NCBI GenBank assembly: GCA_963773605.1
Contig: CAVZBT010000008.1
Coordinates: forward strand, 186,001-250,000
Source of the DNA: CAVZBT01 sp963773605
Lineage (GTDB): Bacteria; Acidobacteriota; UBA6911
Length of the DNA stretch: 64,000 nt
Direction: 5' to 3'
Shown: piece by piece, positions 53,291 through 62,618 of the stretch
Numbering within the stretch: the first letter of the stretch is position 1
How the letters are laid out: every line of letters starts with the position of its first letter
Notes under the pieces: model-generated
Told to the model about the DNA's origin: nothing
Database searches by the model: none
The model's input: the letters and a program-made list of their open reading frames with translations, nothing else
Program-made: the position numbers and the translations under genes

Positions 53291-55183
53291 TCAGGCAGCT
53301 TGCCAGCGTTCGCGCCAGGCCTGGAACATCAATATTGTCCACAGGCGGTGTTGCTCATCGTGCTTTCCGGCAAGATGGACGGCCCAGGACTTTCGGACTG
53401 CACCCGGGTGCAGGTAGCCCTCCTGCCGGAGCCGGCGCTCGTCCAGCAGAGATTCTGCCCAGTCGCGCAAGGGGCCACGCAACCATGCGTCAATGGGCAC
53501 ACCAAAGCCCATCTTGGGCCGCTCAATCAACTGGGGTGGAACATAGCGATAGAGCAATTGCCGGAGGAGCCATTTTCTTTGCCTGCCACGCTTCTTGAGT
53601 GCCCCAGGTAAACGCCAAATCCATTCCACCAGACGGTGGTCAAGCAGCGGGCAGCGCCCCTCGAGGCTGATCCCCATGCTGGCTCGGTCGAGCTTGACCA
53701 GAAGATCATCGGGCAGATAGGTGATTAAATCCAGGTACATCATGCGCTCGGTCAAGCCGGGAAAGCTGGCCAGCAGTGACAGGTCGCGGAAAGGCATGGC
53801 AGGCTCGTGACCGTTTACCACAAGCTCCGAAGGCTGGTTCCACAAGGACATGAACTCGTGATACAGTTCAACCTCGTTCTTCACAGACAGCCACTTGGAG
53901 AGCGAGGACAACGCGCCATCAGAGCAGCGTGCGGGCAAGTGGTCCAGTGCCGCCGCCGCCAGGCGGCGCGCCGGCCAGGGTACGCAACGTAACCGTGCCC
54001 AGGCGGTTTCAGCCTGTTGATATCGATGATAGCCGCTCAGCAGTTCATCCCCGCCGTCCCCGGACAGGCTGACAGTGACATGCTGACGGGCAAGCTCGCA
54101 GACTAAGAACGTCGCGATCTGCGAGGAATCGGCGAATGGTTCATCATACAGATCAGGCAACCGTGTAATGACGGCGCGCGCTTCATCTGGTGTCACATGG
54201 AGTTCGGTGTGGTCGGTACCCAGGTGACTGGCCACGGCTCTTGCCCACTCCGCTTCGTTATAGTCCGGAATGTGAAATCCGATCGTGAAAGTCTTCACCG
54301 GACGGGTGCTCTGTGCCTGCATGAGAGCCACCACGGCGGACGAGTCTACGCCACCCGACAAGAGGGCGCCCAGTGGCACATCGGCGATCATACGTCGGGC
54401 GACGGCATCACGCAGCCGGAGGTCCAGCTCAGCGATAGCATCGGCGTCTGACAATGACTCCTGGTGCATTAACCCATGTTCGGCGACCTGCCGGGGACTC
54501 CAGTAGCTGTGTAGGCGTGGTGCGTCGCCCGCGACAAAAACCGCGTAATGGCCGGGCGGCAGCTTGGAGACTCCGAGGTAGATCGAGTATGGCGCCGGGA
54601 TGTAGCCATGACGCGCATAGAGGGTTAGGGCCGCGCGGTCGATCTCGGCTCCAAAAGCCGGGTGAGCGCGCATGGCCTTGAGCTCTGACCCGAACATGAA
54701 CACGGTGCCGAACCGGCCGTAATACAGCGGCTTTTTGCCTAGCCGGTCGCGCGCCAGAAACAATGTGTGCGCCTGGCGGTCCCACAAGGCGATAGCAAAC
54801 ATACCCCACAAACGTGGAATCATCGCCTCCGGTCCCCAAGCCGAGCAGCCATGCAGAATCACCTCGGTATCCGAGCGTCCTAAGAATTGATGGCCTAGCT
54901 GACACAATTCCGCGCGCAACTCGAGGTGATTATAGATTTCGCCATTAAAGACCACTACAAAGCGGCCATCCGCCGAGTGCATAGGCTGATGACCCGTGGA
55001 TGACAAATCGAGGATAGCTAAACGGCGGAAGCCTAGAGCAATACCTGTGGCGGCATCCGTCCACACGCCCCAATCATCCGGGCCCCGATGGGCGATGGCG
55101 GCGGCCATCCGCCGGGCAGACTCGGCTAACACCGCTTCCGGCTCATCCGCCTCTAAACTCCAATAGCCGGTCAGGCCACACAT
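53291..55183 (-). CDS. asnB: Asparagine-synthase-type glutamine amidotransferase, second of two
   Basis: This 630-residue protein starts MCGLTGYWS, with the cysteine directly after Met. The glutaminase domain has AHRGPDDWG (31-39), RLAILDLSSTGHQPM and FNGEIYN (79-85). The synthetase domain has LSGGVDSS (275-282), LSGDGGDELLSGY, and LPDDLLVKLDRASMGISLEGR. Everything needed for glutamine-dependent amide formation is present. Although related to the copy at 49.4 kb, the two differ along their length, so this is not a recent duplicate. Each may amidate a different residue of the repeat unit; that is inference. Operon member. Confidence 0.85.
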   Translation of the reverse strand: MCGLTGYWSLEADEPEAVLAESARRMAAAIAHRGPDDWGVWTDAATGIALGFRRLAILDLSSTGHQPMHSADGRFVVVFNGEIYNHLELRAELCQLGHQFLGRSDTEVILHGCSAWGPEAMIPRLWGMFAIALWDRQAHTLFLARDRLGKKPLYYGRFGTVFMFGSELKAMRAHPAFGAEIDRAALTLYARHGYIPAPYSIYLGVSKLPPGHYAVFVAGDAPRLHSYWSPRQVAEHGLMHQESLSDADAIAELDLRLRDAVARRMIADVPLGALLSGGVDSSAVVALMQAQSTRPVKTFTIGFHIPDYNEAEWARAVASHLGTDHTELHVTPDEARAVITRLPDLYDEPFADSSQIATFLVCELARQHVTVSLSGDGGDELLSGYHRYQQAETAWARLRCVPWPARRLAAAALDHLPARCSDGALSSLSKWLSVKNEVELYHEFMSLWNQPSELVVNGHEPAMPFRDLSLLASFPGLTERMMYLDLITYLPDDLLVKLDRASMGISLEGRCPLLDHRLVEWIWRLPGALKKRGRQRKWLLRQLLYRYVPPQLIERPKMGFGVPIDAWLRGPLRDWAESLLDERRLRQEGYLHPGAVRKSWAVHLAGKHDEQHRLWTILMFQAWRERWQAA

Positions 55184-55212
55184 AGTTGCTTAACCACAGG
55201 TTGACATTGTCT

Positions 55213-56376
55213 TCAAGGTTGCCGTCCCGGCATCACCAGTTCTTCCAGCGCTGCTTCGGTGCGCGTAATCATAGCATTCAGGTTGAACTCCTGCTCGATT
55301 CGCGAGCGTGCCCGCACGCCCCGGGCGCGCCGCTCACTTTCAGACAGGCAAAGCCACCGCCGCCACGCGTCGGCTAGCGCCTCGGGGTCTCGTGCCGGAA
55401 CGACCATCCCGATCTCACCCGCGATCAGCGCCGAGTCGCCCACATCCGTCACCACGCACGGCACGCCACATGCCATCGCTTCGCCGATAACGTTCGAGAA
55501 CCCTTCACCATAGGATGAGGAGGTAAGGATATCCAGCGCGTTATAAACAGCGGGCATATCGCCCAGCGCGCCGGTCCAGATCAGCCGCTTCCCCAAGCCC
55601 AGCTTATCGCCCAACGCCCGTAAATCCGCTCTGTAGGCTCCCGAGCCAGAGCCCACACACACAAAGCGCACCGCGGGTAAATCCGGCGCCACCCGGGCGG
55701 CAGCGCGCAAGAAACTCGAGTGATCCTTCATGGCGTCAAGGCGTCCGACCAAGCCGATAACAGTCTCGTGTTCGGCGATGCCCCAACTCAGCCGCATGCG
55801 TTGCCCGGCTCCCCGGTCAGGCCGGTAGTACTCAGTGTCGATCCCGTTGGGAATCACGACCATACGTGCGGCGCCATAGCCGTGGGCCACGTGATGACTC
55901 ACTCCGGCCTGCGAGTTCACGATGATGAGGTCGGCAAAGCGGGAAAGCCACGCTCCCACTCGGAATGTCCAGAGCAAACGCCAGCTATACCGTGAATGAT
56001 CTACATTGGAAGCCCGCAGACTCCATACCACTTTGGCGCCCGTGGCTCGTCCTGCCACCAGGCACAGGTTGCTGGCCAAGCCCATGTACCCGTGCATGAT
56101 GTCCGGTCGCGTTTCACTGGCAGCCCGCCACAACCGCCAGAGAAAGGGCAGAACGTCCCGGGACCCCTGTTTCTTCAACGACATGACGTTGACGCCGCTC
56201 AGCCGCTCAACTTCCGATCGCAGCGACCCACCATCGTAAAACGTGGCCAACGTCACGGCGAAGCGCACTCTGTCCAGGCCTTTGATCAGTTCGACAATTT
56301 GTCTTTCCGCCCCACCCAAGTCCAATGCTGGGATGAGAAACATCAATTTGACCACGCTGCCCTGCCCACTAGACAT
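55213..56376 (-). CDS. GT4-family glycosyltransferase
   Basis: This intact enzyme of about 387 residues starts with KLMFLIPALDLGGAERQIVELIKGLDR, the nucleotide-sugar transferase opening with the GGAE element. It also has VIGLVGRLDAMKDHSSFL, FVCVGSGSGAY, LTSSSYGEGFSNVIGEAMACGVPCVVTDVGDSA and the acid-rich RDPEALADAW. The ATG at 56376 is used; an ATG at 56343 is possible. GT-B fold, retaining. It lies between the polymerase and the second asparagine-synthase gene. Confidence 0.9.
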   Translation of the reverse strand: MSSGQGSVVKLMFLIPALDLGGAERQIVELIKGLDRVRFAVTLATFYDGGSLRSEVERLSGVNVMSLKKQGSRDVLPFLWRLWRAASETRPDIMHGYMGLASNLCLVAGRATGAKVVWSLRASNVDHSRYSWRLLWTFRVGAWLSRFADLIIVNSQAGVSHHVAHGYGAARMVVIPNGIDTEYYRPDRGAGQRMRLSWGIAEHETVIGLVGRLDAMKDHSSFLRAAARVAPDLPAVRFVCVGSGSGAYRADLRALGDKLGLGKRLIWTGALGDMPAVYNALDILTSSSYGEGFSNVIGEAMACGVPCVVTDVGDSALIAGEIGMVVPARDPEALADAWRRWLCLSESERRARGVRARSRIEQEFNLNAMITRTEAALEELVMPGRQP

Positions 56377-56431
56377 CCCATTTTCCCACGCTCTTGCGCG
56401 TGCCGGCCGTCGGAACGCCCGCCCTGGCAAT

Positions 56432-57877
56432 TCATTCCAATGCTGGTCCGACCACGGTGCGCCGCTGACCCCGCGGGATCAACTTAAAGACAGCGGCAAG
56501 AAACTTCGCGAGCACGACTACCCAGAAAAAGCGATACAAAAACAGGTACACTGGGAAAAACGTCGTAGTGCGGCAAGACTGATATATCTGCGTATCCAGC
56601 CAGATGTAAAACACAAACAGCCAAAACGAGGGGCGGTGCCGGACATAGTAGCGGTGAACCTGGGCCAACAAGAAGCCCAGCGCCGCACCCCGCGCGGCCA
56701 AATCCAACCAGCCCCAGCCCAGAACAGACTCCGAGATGGTACCAAACGCCAAACCACCCCCCTGGGCTGCATACACCGGGAAGAAGGTATTGACATACCA
56801 TTCCGCGGGGAAGCTTTTTTCAAACGGGATCAGCTGACGGGGAATATTAATCAGAATATCAGACAGGTAAAAGCCCTGGGGCAGACTCCCAATCGTTCCG
56901 GCAGCTCTAAGTTGGTTCAGGTGAAATGCATTCCCGAAGATAGTTTCAAACTCGCTGTCGTAGGCGAATGGATTCAACACGACACTTGCGTCGGAGGATA
57001 GCCAACCCGTGCGCAACATGCCCAGGAGGACAAACATCGCGAGCAGCAACAGTCCCCCGCCAGCCATTATGCGGAGCGGTACCGGGTGGACGAGAGTATG
57101 GTACAAGAGGATGGCGGCTGCCAGCAACAGCATCAGCTCGGTGCGACTTCCCAAACGGACAAATGTCGCGACGGTCATCCATACCAGCCAAGTCCAAACG
57201 AGCAGGCGGTATTTCCCGTAATAGCAGAAGAACCCTGCCAGAAGCGCCAGTTCCACGGTGAGCCGGGCACCCGTCAAAAGGAAAACAACTTGCGCAAGCC
57301 CAGGCGGTAAGCGGGAAAATATCAGATAACTGCCCGCGTATGTGGAAGCCGATAGGTCAAACGCTCGGTCAACCGCCAGGAGAAACAGCTCAATGCCGAG
57401 ATAGAGAGTTCCTAATGCCAGAAGTGTATTTCGGCCGGGGCTGTCAAAGCGCACCGACTTCCGCATCAGCCGCCCACGTACGCACAGGTAGGTCACGATA
57501 AAGGAGAGTAAGTGCACCACATAATACCACCCGATTCTGCCTATCTCGGTCGGCGTGGGTTGGGCGCTGGAGAGACGGATGTCGTTGAAGGGCGTGTAGG
57601 CCAGTCCATTTAAAACAAAACCCACCAGGGGATACAAGGCATAAAGCGCCACGATCGCCACATATACCAGTCCGATCTCAGAAAATGGGATCGTGCGCTG
57701 TCTAAACCTCAGAACCGAGACGAAGAGCACGGTTCCGCCGACGACCGCCCAGATCGGGGCCATGACGGGAAGATTCTCTGTGGTGATGAGGGTGGGAAGA
57801 CCAGCCAGCGCGACGCACGCGAGCAAAGCCATGCCGCCGGTTCGCCAACCCAGGCGGATCGTTCGAGTACGGTTCAT
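56432..57877 (-). CDS. Wzy-type oligosaccharide repeat-unit polymerase
   Basis: This intact 481-residue membrane protein has about twelve hydrophobic helices (for example GGMALLACVALAGLPTLI, VYVAIVALYALYPLVGFVL, IMAGGGLLLLAMFVLLGML) and a large periplasmic loop near 300-390 (NAFHLNQLRAAGTIGSLPQGFYL, RQLIPFEKSFPAEWYVNTFF). The layout is that of O-antigen polymerases, which join undecaprenyl-linked repeat units at the outer face of the inner membrane. The loop sequence RQLIP..F is shared by many proteins of the oligosaccharide repeat-unit polymerase family. Its start overlaps the stop of the preceding gene by 4 bases (ATGA), so the two are coupled. Confidence 0.8.
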   Translation of the reverse strand: MNRTRTIRLGWRTGGMALLACVALAGLPTLITTENLPVMAPIWAVVGGTVLFVSVLRFRQRTIPFSEIGLVYVAIVALYALYPLVGFVLNGLAYTPFNDIRLSSAQPTPTEIGRIGWYYVVHLLSFIVTYLCVRGRLMRKSVRFDSPGRNTLLALGTLYLGIELFLLAVDRAFDLSASTYAGSYLIFSRLPPGLAQVVFLLTGARLTVELALLAGFFCYYGKYRLLVWTWLVWMTVATFVRLGSRTELMLLLAAAILLYHTLVHPVPLRIMAGGGLLLLAMFVLLGMLRTGWLSSDASVVLNPFAYDSEFETIFGNAFHLNQLRAAGTIGSLPQGFYLSDILINIPRQLIPFEKSFPAEWYVNTFFPVYAAQGGGLAFGTISESVLGWGWLDLAARGAALGFLLAQVHRYYVRHRPSFWLFVFYIWLDTQIYQSCRTTTFFPVYLFLYRFFWVVVLAKFLAAVFKLIPRGQRRTVVGPALE

Positions 57878-58938
57878 TTCGAACCTGTTTGTTGCATGCC
57901 ACGCTGAATCAATTCCGCCGCCCGCGCCAGGCGATCTCGAATACGATGCTCGCCCATCACCCGCCGGAAACCGTTGAGCGCAATCCGTTTTCGTTCCATC
58001 TCGTTCGCCATATAATAGCGCAGCTTATCAATCAGATCGTGCGCATTTCTGTAATCGATAATCTCGTCCCCGATCCTGAAAAACTCGTTGAGGTACCCGC
58101 CTCCATCCGAGATCTGCATCACGCCGTTGGCCGGCAGCTCAAACAGGCGATAATTGCCGACACCGAAGTCTCCCCGGTTGTGTACGTTGAAGCCGATCCT
58201 CGCACGTTGGTAGAGCGGTACATAAGCCTGCCCCGCAACCGGACGGATCCATCCCGGAAATCGATACTTGAGGTTGAAGTAAGAGTTCCGCTTCCAACTC
58301 GTCAGACCGTGCATTCGACAACGGTGCCCGAGAGCTTTCTTGACCTGGGCCAGGAGCGGCATCTTACCCAGGTGCATGGTGCCGATAAAGATCACGTCAA
58401 TATCGCGTTCACCCGCAAGAATCGTCTCCCGGGTCTGCCTCGTATCGCACATGGCATCAAAAACACCCAGCGGCCAGAAATGGATATTTGTGGCACCGCA
58501 GTAACGGAGCTTTTCGGCCATCCCCAAATCGGCGCTGTAAGCCGGGCTGTGGTAGAGAACCAGATCGTACGCGTGCAGGTACGCAAAATCGCGGTCATAG
58601 GCGCTGATCGGCCCGTCGGCAACGCGCAGTACCTTGTAGACATGCAGCCCTCGTAAGTACTCCGGGTGATAAGCGTGGCAATTGTCCACGATTATCGCCG
58701 CAGCGTGGTGTTCCCTGTTCAAAGCTTCCAGGTCGGCATACATGAGCAGGAGCCCGGGGTGCTTTGCAAAGTAGAGGTCGTCCAGCAATTGCGCCCGTTC
58801 ATACAACCGGGCATCAAGGTAAGGGTCGTGATTGAACGGGATAAACCGGAATCGGTCGTCAGAGGCCGCCGCGATTTCCCGCTGCCAGTACTCTGCCTCG
58901 TAACCCTTTTTATTGAACGAGTATATGATGGTCAGCAT
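57874..58938 (-). CDS. CgeB-like glycosyltransferase
   Basis: This 354-residue protein has no classical N-terminal GT4 motif but ends in the layout of the CgeB/Glyco_trans_1_2 group: YVPLYQRARIGFNVHNRG, then GNYRLFELPANGVMQISDGGGYLNEFF and DEIIDYRNAHDLIDKLRYY. The nucleotide-binding centre is IDVIFIGTMHLGKMPLL. Such proteins occur in spore, flagellar and surface-glycan loci. The gene is coupled to the polymerase gene by the 4-base overlap and to the methyltransferase 12 bp upstream. Confidence 0.78.
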   Translation of the reverse strand: MLTIIYSFNKKGYEAEYWQREIAAASDDRFRFIPFNHDPYLDARLYERAQLLDDLYFAKHPGLLLMYADLEALNREHHAAAIIVDNCHAYHPEYLRGLHVYKVLRVADGPISAYDRDFAYLHAYDLVLYHSPAYSADLGMAEKLRYCGATNIHFWPLGVFDAMCDTRQTRETILAGERDIDVIFIGTMHLGKMPLLAQVKKALGHRCRMHGLTSWKRNSYFNLKYRFPGWIRPVAGQAYVPLYQRARIGFNVHNRGDFGVGNYRLFELPANGVMQISDGGGYLNEFFRIGDEIIDYRNAHDLIDKLRYYMANEMERKRIALNGFRRVMGEHRIRDRLARAAELIQRGMQQTGSK

Positions 58939-58950
58939 GTTGGATATTCA

Positions 58951-59718
58951 CTAACGATGCAGCTCGAGAACGAGCATCGGGCACAGGGCGGCAATGTCCA
59001 CGGGTTGAACGAGGCCCAGGGCATTGAACGAGTAGGCAGTGCCACGGGCAATGGGTCGCGGCCAGACCTTCTCGAAACTGACAAGCCAGGGCGACAGCCG
59101 GCCCGCCGGGTATGCCCGAACGATTCGTACCAGGTCCCCGGGAGCAAGTTCCTTCAGTGCGGCCGGCCGCATGATGGTCAGGTTGTGAATGTCCAAGTTC
59201 CCCGGATCAAATTGACGCTGCAAGTACCCGTACAAGCCACCATAGTTCGGGACCACGATCAACGCTTTACCCCCGGGCTTCAGCAGCGCCACGTGTCGTT
59301 TGACAACCTCACGGGGATCGTCAAAGTGCTCTATGACGCCCGCGCTATACACGACATCGAAACTCCCGGGTCTAAAGGTGGTGGCGAACACGTCCTCGCA
59401 GCGCAGGTCTCCTTCGATGCCCAATGCTTCGAAGAGCTGCCGAGCAAATGCCAGGCCATGCTCAGAGTAATCCAGCCCCGACACTTCAGCCTGCAGCACT
59501 TGGCCGACCCACGCCAGAATCTTCCCCGGAGCACACCCAATCTCCAGAAAACGCGCCCCCGCCTTTACGTGATCCTTGAGCAAACGCTGCAAGTTCCAGA
59601 CGGCGACATTCAAACCGGAGGGCAGGCGGGCCCGTGGTGGCCTGGACCAAACACCGTCCCAGTGCTTTTGGGTCGTTTTGTCGTTCCCCCGGAGCGTGGC
59701 CAAGGCTTTACTCCCCAT
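58951..59718 (-). CDS. Class I SAM methyltransferase
   Basis: This 255-residue protein has ARFLEIGCAPGKILAWVG (motif I), VSGLDYSEHGLAFA, GSFDVVYSAGVIEHFDDPREVV and PGGKALIVVPNYGGLYGYL, the last being typical for UbiG/COQ5-like sugar methyltransferases. The last third (NLTIMRPAALKELAPGDLV) is specific to glycan-locus members. It is 12 bp from each neighbour, in the middle of the operon. Acceptor unknown. Confidence 0.87.
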   Translation of the reverse strand: MGSKALATLRGNDKTTQKHWDGVWSRPPRARLPSGLNVAVWNLQRLLKDHVKAGARFLEIGCAPGKILAWVGQVLQAEVSGLDYSEHGLAFARQLFEALGIEGDLRCEDVFATTFRPGSFDVVYSAGVIEHFDDPREVVKRHVALLKPGGKALIVVPNYGGLYGYLQRQFDPGNLDIHNLTIMRPAALKELAPGDLVRIVRAYPAGRLSPWLVSFEKVWPRPIARGTAYSFNALGLVQPVDIAALCPMLVLELHR

Positions 59719-59730
59719 CCTGAAGGCAGA

Positions 59731-60549
59731 TCAAGCAGACCATTGTCGATCAGTTCTACGCCCTATGGTCTCATGTACAAAGAGTGCGTTGCCACCCACG
59801 CGATAATAGTGCGTACGAAACCCGCTTTCGTACAAGCCCACCAGTCGGTAGTGGCGATCATACAAGTATTCATACACGTGCTGGAACAGCGGCTGATCTT
59901 CATAGTAAGGCACAAAGCACACTTCCAGGTAGATCAGCGGGATCGCCGACCCGCTCAAAAGCCCCTGAGCCCCTTCTAACACCCTGAGCTCGTAGCCTTG
60001 CGTGTCGATTTTCAGTAAATCGACGTTCCTAATGGCGTGATCAGCACAAAAGCCATCCAGCGTCAGTACATTCACAGTCGTTGTCGTTTGCAGATCCATC
60101 TGGTCATCGTAAATGAGGTATTCCCGGGCCACTTCCGATGTTTTCAGCAAGGAATTGGTTTGACTGAACTTGTTGACAAAGAAGGTAGCCTCCCCGTTTC
60201 TTTGGCCCACGGCAGCATTCGTCGGTCTGATACGAGGGCAAGCGCGCGCAAGTTCGCAGAGCCTGGTGTAACTGTGCGCGTCCGGCTCAAAGCTGTAGAC
60301 CGTAGCGCGCGGAAATGCATCAGCGAATTGGAGGGCCGTCTGACCGAAGTGTGCGCCCACGTCAAAAACGCAGTGGACCTTGTCGCCCAGGATGGTCCTC
60401 ACATCGGCGAGGTGATCAACGCCGAGCACAACCCTCCGCTGAAAAGTGTATCCGGTTCCCGATGAATCCTTGTCGACATCATATCCGAAAACCCCGATTG
60501 CCTGGAGGAGGTTTCGCTTAAAGCGCTTCTTCCACAGGGTAGTGAGCAT
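59731..60549 (-). CDS. FkbM-family methyltransferase
   Basis: This intact 272-residue protein carries the FkbM signature: VHCVFDVGAHFGQTALQF, TVYSFEPDAHSYTRLCELA, TNAAVGQRNGEATFFVN, TTTTVNVLTLDGFCADH and NVDLLKIDTQGYELRVLEGAQGLL. FkbM proteins O-methylate sugars and polyketides. It is 12 bp from the next methyltransferase gene and 50 bp from the one upstream, in the same operon. It is the third methyltransferase of four in a row of five genes. Confidence 0.9.
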   Translation of the reverse strand: MLTTLWKKRFKRNLLQAIGVFGYDVDKDSSGTGYTFQRRVVLGVDHLADVRTILGDKVHCVFDVGAHFGQTALQFADAFPRATVYSFEPDAHSYTRLCELARACPRIRPTNAAVGQRNGEATFFVNKFSQTNSLLKTSEVAREYLIYDDQMDLQTTTTVNVLTLDGFCADHAIRNVDLLKIDTQGYELRVLEGAQGLLSGSAIPLIYLEVCFVPYYEDQPLFQHVYEYLYDRHYRLVGLYESGFRTHYYRVGGNALFVHETIGRRTDRQWSA

Positions 60550-60599
60550 TCAATTGATCCTTCACGGGCAGTTTCTGTACATCACAGTGTTGTCAAAGC

Positions 60600-61271
60600 T
60601 CAGGTAACTATGGACTGCAAGATATAGTTTAGGCTTGGAATCCAGTCACGGTTTCGATAGACAGACAACACTTGGAAAAACCGGGACATGCGTCGGGTAA
60701 GGTCTTTGGTTGTGAAGCCCCGCAGTCCAACTTCCCAAAAGTGCTGGTTTGCGCAATAACGAGGGGTGATGCCATCTGGCCTGTGGAGAACGTTAAAAAT
60801 GTCCACAATCAGCGACCATTCGATTTCCTTCAAACCGGGCGTGAGACGCAGTTGTACATGGCGGCCCGCTACAGGCAGATATATCAAGGCGTACCGACCT
60901 ACTCGGGCGATTTCTTGCAGAGCGGCATCGAGATAGGGTACCGGCAGATGCTCCAAGACGTGGGAAACGAGTACGGCATCGAACTGTTTGGCCGAGAAAA
61001 CATGCATGTCGTGCACACTGCCCAGATGATCCGGCTTGAACAGCTCGTCAATGTCAAACGTTGTTACCTGGTAGCCTCTCCATTTGAGCACATGCGTGTC
61101 CAGTCCCTGGCCCGGCCCGACGATTAGAACCGTTCTGAGATCACCTAATCCACGCAGGTCACGAAATTGATAATACGTATTGACAAAATTAGACAGGTGG
61201 AGATCCTCCGCCCACTTCTGGCGATCCAGGGTCATGGCATGCGGAGCCGAATTGTGAGTTGCAGATTTCAT
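60600..61271 (-). CDS. Class I SAM methyltransferase, glycan-locus type
   Basis: This 223-residue protein has VLIVGPGQGLDTHVLKWRGYQVTTFDIDELF, the SAM-binding loop with a Gly-Pro-Gly variant, then FDAVLVSHVLEHLPVPYLDAALQEIARV and LIYLPVAGRHVQLRLT. It has the compact size of methyltransferases found in O-antigen clusters. It is 12 bp behind the flippase gene, the second gene of the operon. Acceptor unknown. Confidence 0.82.
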   Translation of the reverse strand: MKSATHNSAPHAMTLDRQKWAEDLHLSNFVNTYYQFRDLRGLGDLRTVLIVGPGQGLDTHVLKWRGYQVTTFDIDELFKPDHLGSVHDMHVFSAKQFDAVLVSHVLEHLPVPYLDAALQEIARVGRYALIYLPVAGRHVQLRLTPGLKEIEWSLIVDIFNVLHRPDGITPRYCANQHFWEVGLRGFTTKDLTRRMSRFFQVLSVYRNRDWIPSLNYILQSIVT

Positions 61272-61283
61272 ATCCTGGGTATC

Positions 61284-62618
61284 TCACACAATCTGTTTTT
61301 GGGGCGTGACGCTTCCCTTAGCAGGCAGGATGACCACGATAATGGTGAACATCAACGCCAGACCCCACCCGGCCGCATAACCCAGGGCCAGGCCCACCGC
61401 GCCGTAAGCAGACGTGAGCAGATACGCGAGGATCACCAACGTCGCGTCACGGGGCAACGCCACGGCAAACAGCGATAGCCACATTCTGCCTTGGCTCTGG
61501 ATGATCTGATAGGTTGCCAGCATCAACGCCTCGATCAGCGTGGAGGCCATGAGCACGAGCAAGACCGGGTAGCCTTCGCCAAAGTCGCGCCCAAAAAAGG
61601 TGAGTAAAGCAGGTCCGAGAAACGTGATGCCGATGGCACCCACGAGCGTAACAAGCGCTGTGGCGAGCAGGTTGCCCCAAAATATTCTCCGGTAGCGCCT
61701 CGCGTCGCCAACACCCCTGGCATTATTCAGCAGCGACATGCCGACACTGTTGAACAACTGCGGCAGGAAAAGGACGAGGACGCGCAGGTTGGAGGCGGCA
61801 GCATACAGAGCGACCTGGATGTAGCCTCCTGCCTGGCGTGCCAGAAAGGTGTTGGAGAGCCACACCGCCGGCATGAATGAAAAACCGCTGAGCGCGGCTG
61901 GCAACGCGAATTTGAAAAATACGCTGCGCTCCTTGGTCATACCGCGATAATCAGGCACGATTCCGTGCCTGGCGCACTCGCGCCTGGAGTAGAAACGCAG
62001 CGCCAGGCACTGCACGCCTGTGCTCACGGTCAGCCCGGCCAGCGCACCTTCGCGGCCCCAAAAGTATGCACCCGTTGCACATAAAGCAAAATAAGTAGTT
62101 CCCGCAATCACCCCGGCCTTGGCGATTGCCGGGTAGCTCTCCAACCCGGCCAGCACCCCAGTTTGATAAAAATTGTTGACGTTGAAGAAAATGACCGCGG
62201 CCGTCAGCATCAGCCCCCGAGAGAGATGAGATGCTTTCAACACCGTCGCTGCCAGCCACGGTGAACTGGCCAGCAGAGCCACCGTAAACAGGATGCCCAT
62301 CGCCAGTGACAGAGCTGAACACAATCCCACAATCCGGCCGGTCTTCAGCTTGTCCACCGAACGAAACTCGGCAACGTACTTGGTCGCCGTGAATCCGGTC
62401 CCAAGCGAGGCTACGGTGGACAGGGTCAATAATGTGTTCTGAACGATGGCAAATTCGCCAAATATCTGGCGCCCCAACAGGTTGGCGACGACGATGTTGA
62501 CCAGGAAAGTGCTGCCGCCATTGAAAACGGCCGCCACCAGACTGAACAGAAAGCCGCTTCCAAAGCGCGCCCGCAAGCTCGTGGGCGGAGCCTGGGTCAA
62601 AACCAGATTCTTAATCAT
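61284..62618 (-). CDS. Wzx-type oligosaccharide flippase
   Basis: This intact 444-residue membrane protein has about twelve to fourteen helices and the MOP-family (Wzx/RfbX) start: FLFSLVAAVFNGGSTFLVNIVVANLLGRQIFGEFA, where the GG.F..N...AN..G pattern marks polysaccharide exporters. It moves lipid-linked repeat units across the inner membrane. It is the first gene of the 12-gene minus-strand operon, whose promoter should lie in 62.62-62.9 kb. A trailing basic tail (GSVTPQKQIV) ends in the cytoplasm. Confidence 0.87.
   Translation of the reverse strand: MIKNLVLTQAPPTSLRARFGSGFLFSLVAAVFNGGSTFLVNIVVANLLGRQIFGEFAIVQNTLLTLSTVASLGTGFTATKYVAEFRSVDKLKTGRIVGLCSALSLAMGILFTVALLASSPWLAATVLKASHLSRGLMLTAAVIFFNVNNFYQTGVLAGLESYPAIAKAGVIAGTTYFALCATGAYFWGREGALAGLTVSTGVQCLALRFYSRRECARHGIVPDYRGMTKERSVFFKFALPAALSGFSFMPAVWLSNTFLARQAGGYIQVALYAAASNLRVLVLFLPQLFNSVGMSLLNNARGVGDARRYRRIFWGNLLATALVTLVGAIGITFLGPALLTFFGRDFGEGYPVLLVLMASTLIEALMLATYQIIQSQGRMWLSLFAVALPRDATLVILAYLLTSAYGAVGLALGYAAGWGLALMFTIIVVILPAKGSVTPQKQIV

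Noticed and set aside
49373..55183. Treating both asparagine-synthase genes as amino-acid biosynthesis genes
   Set aside because: They lie inside a glycan operon between transferases, a setting where relatives amidate sugars; a housekeeping role is possible but less likely.
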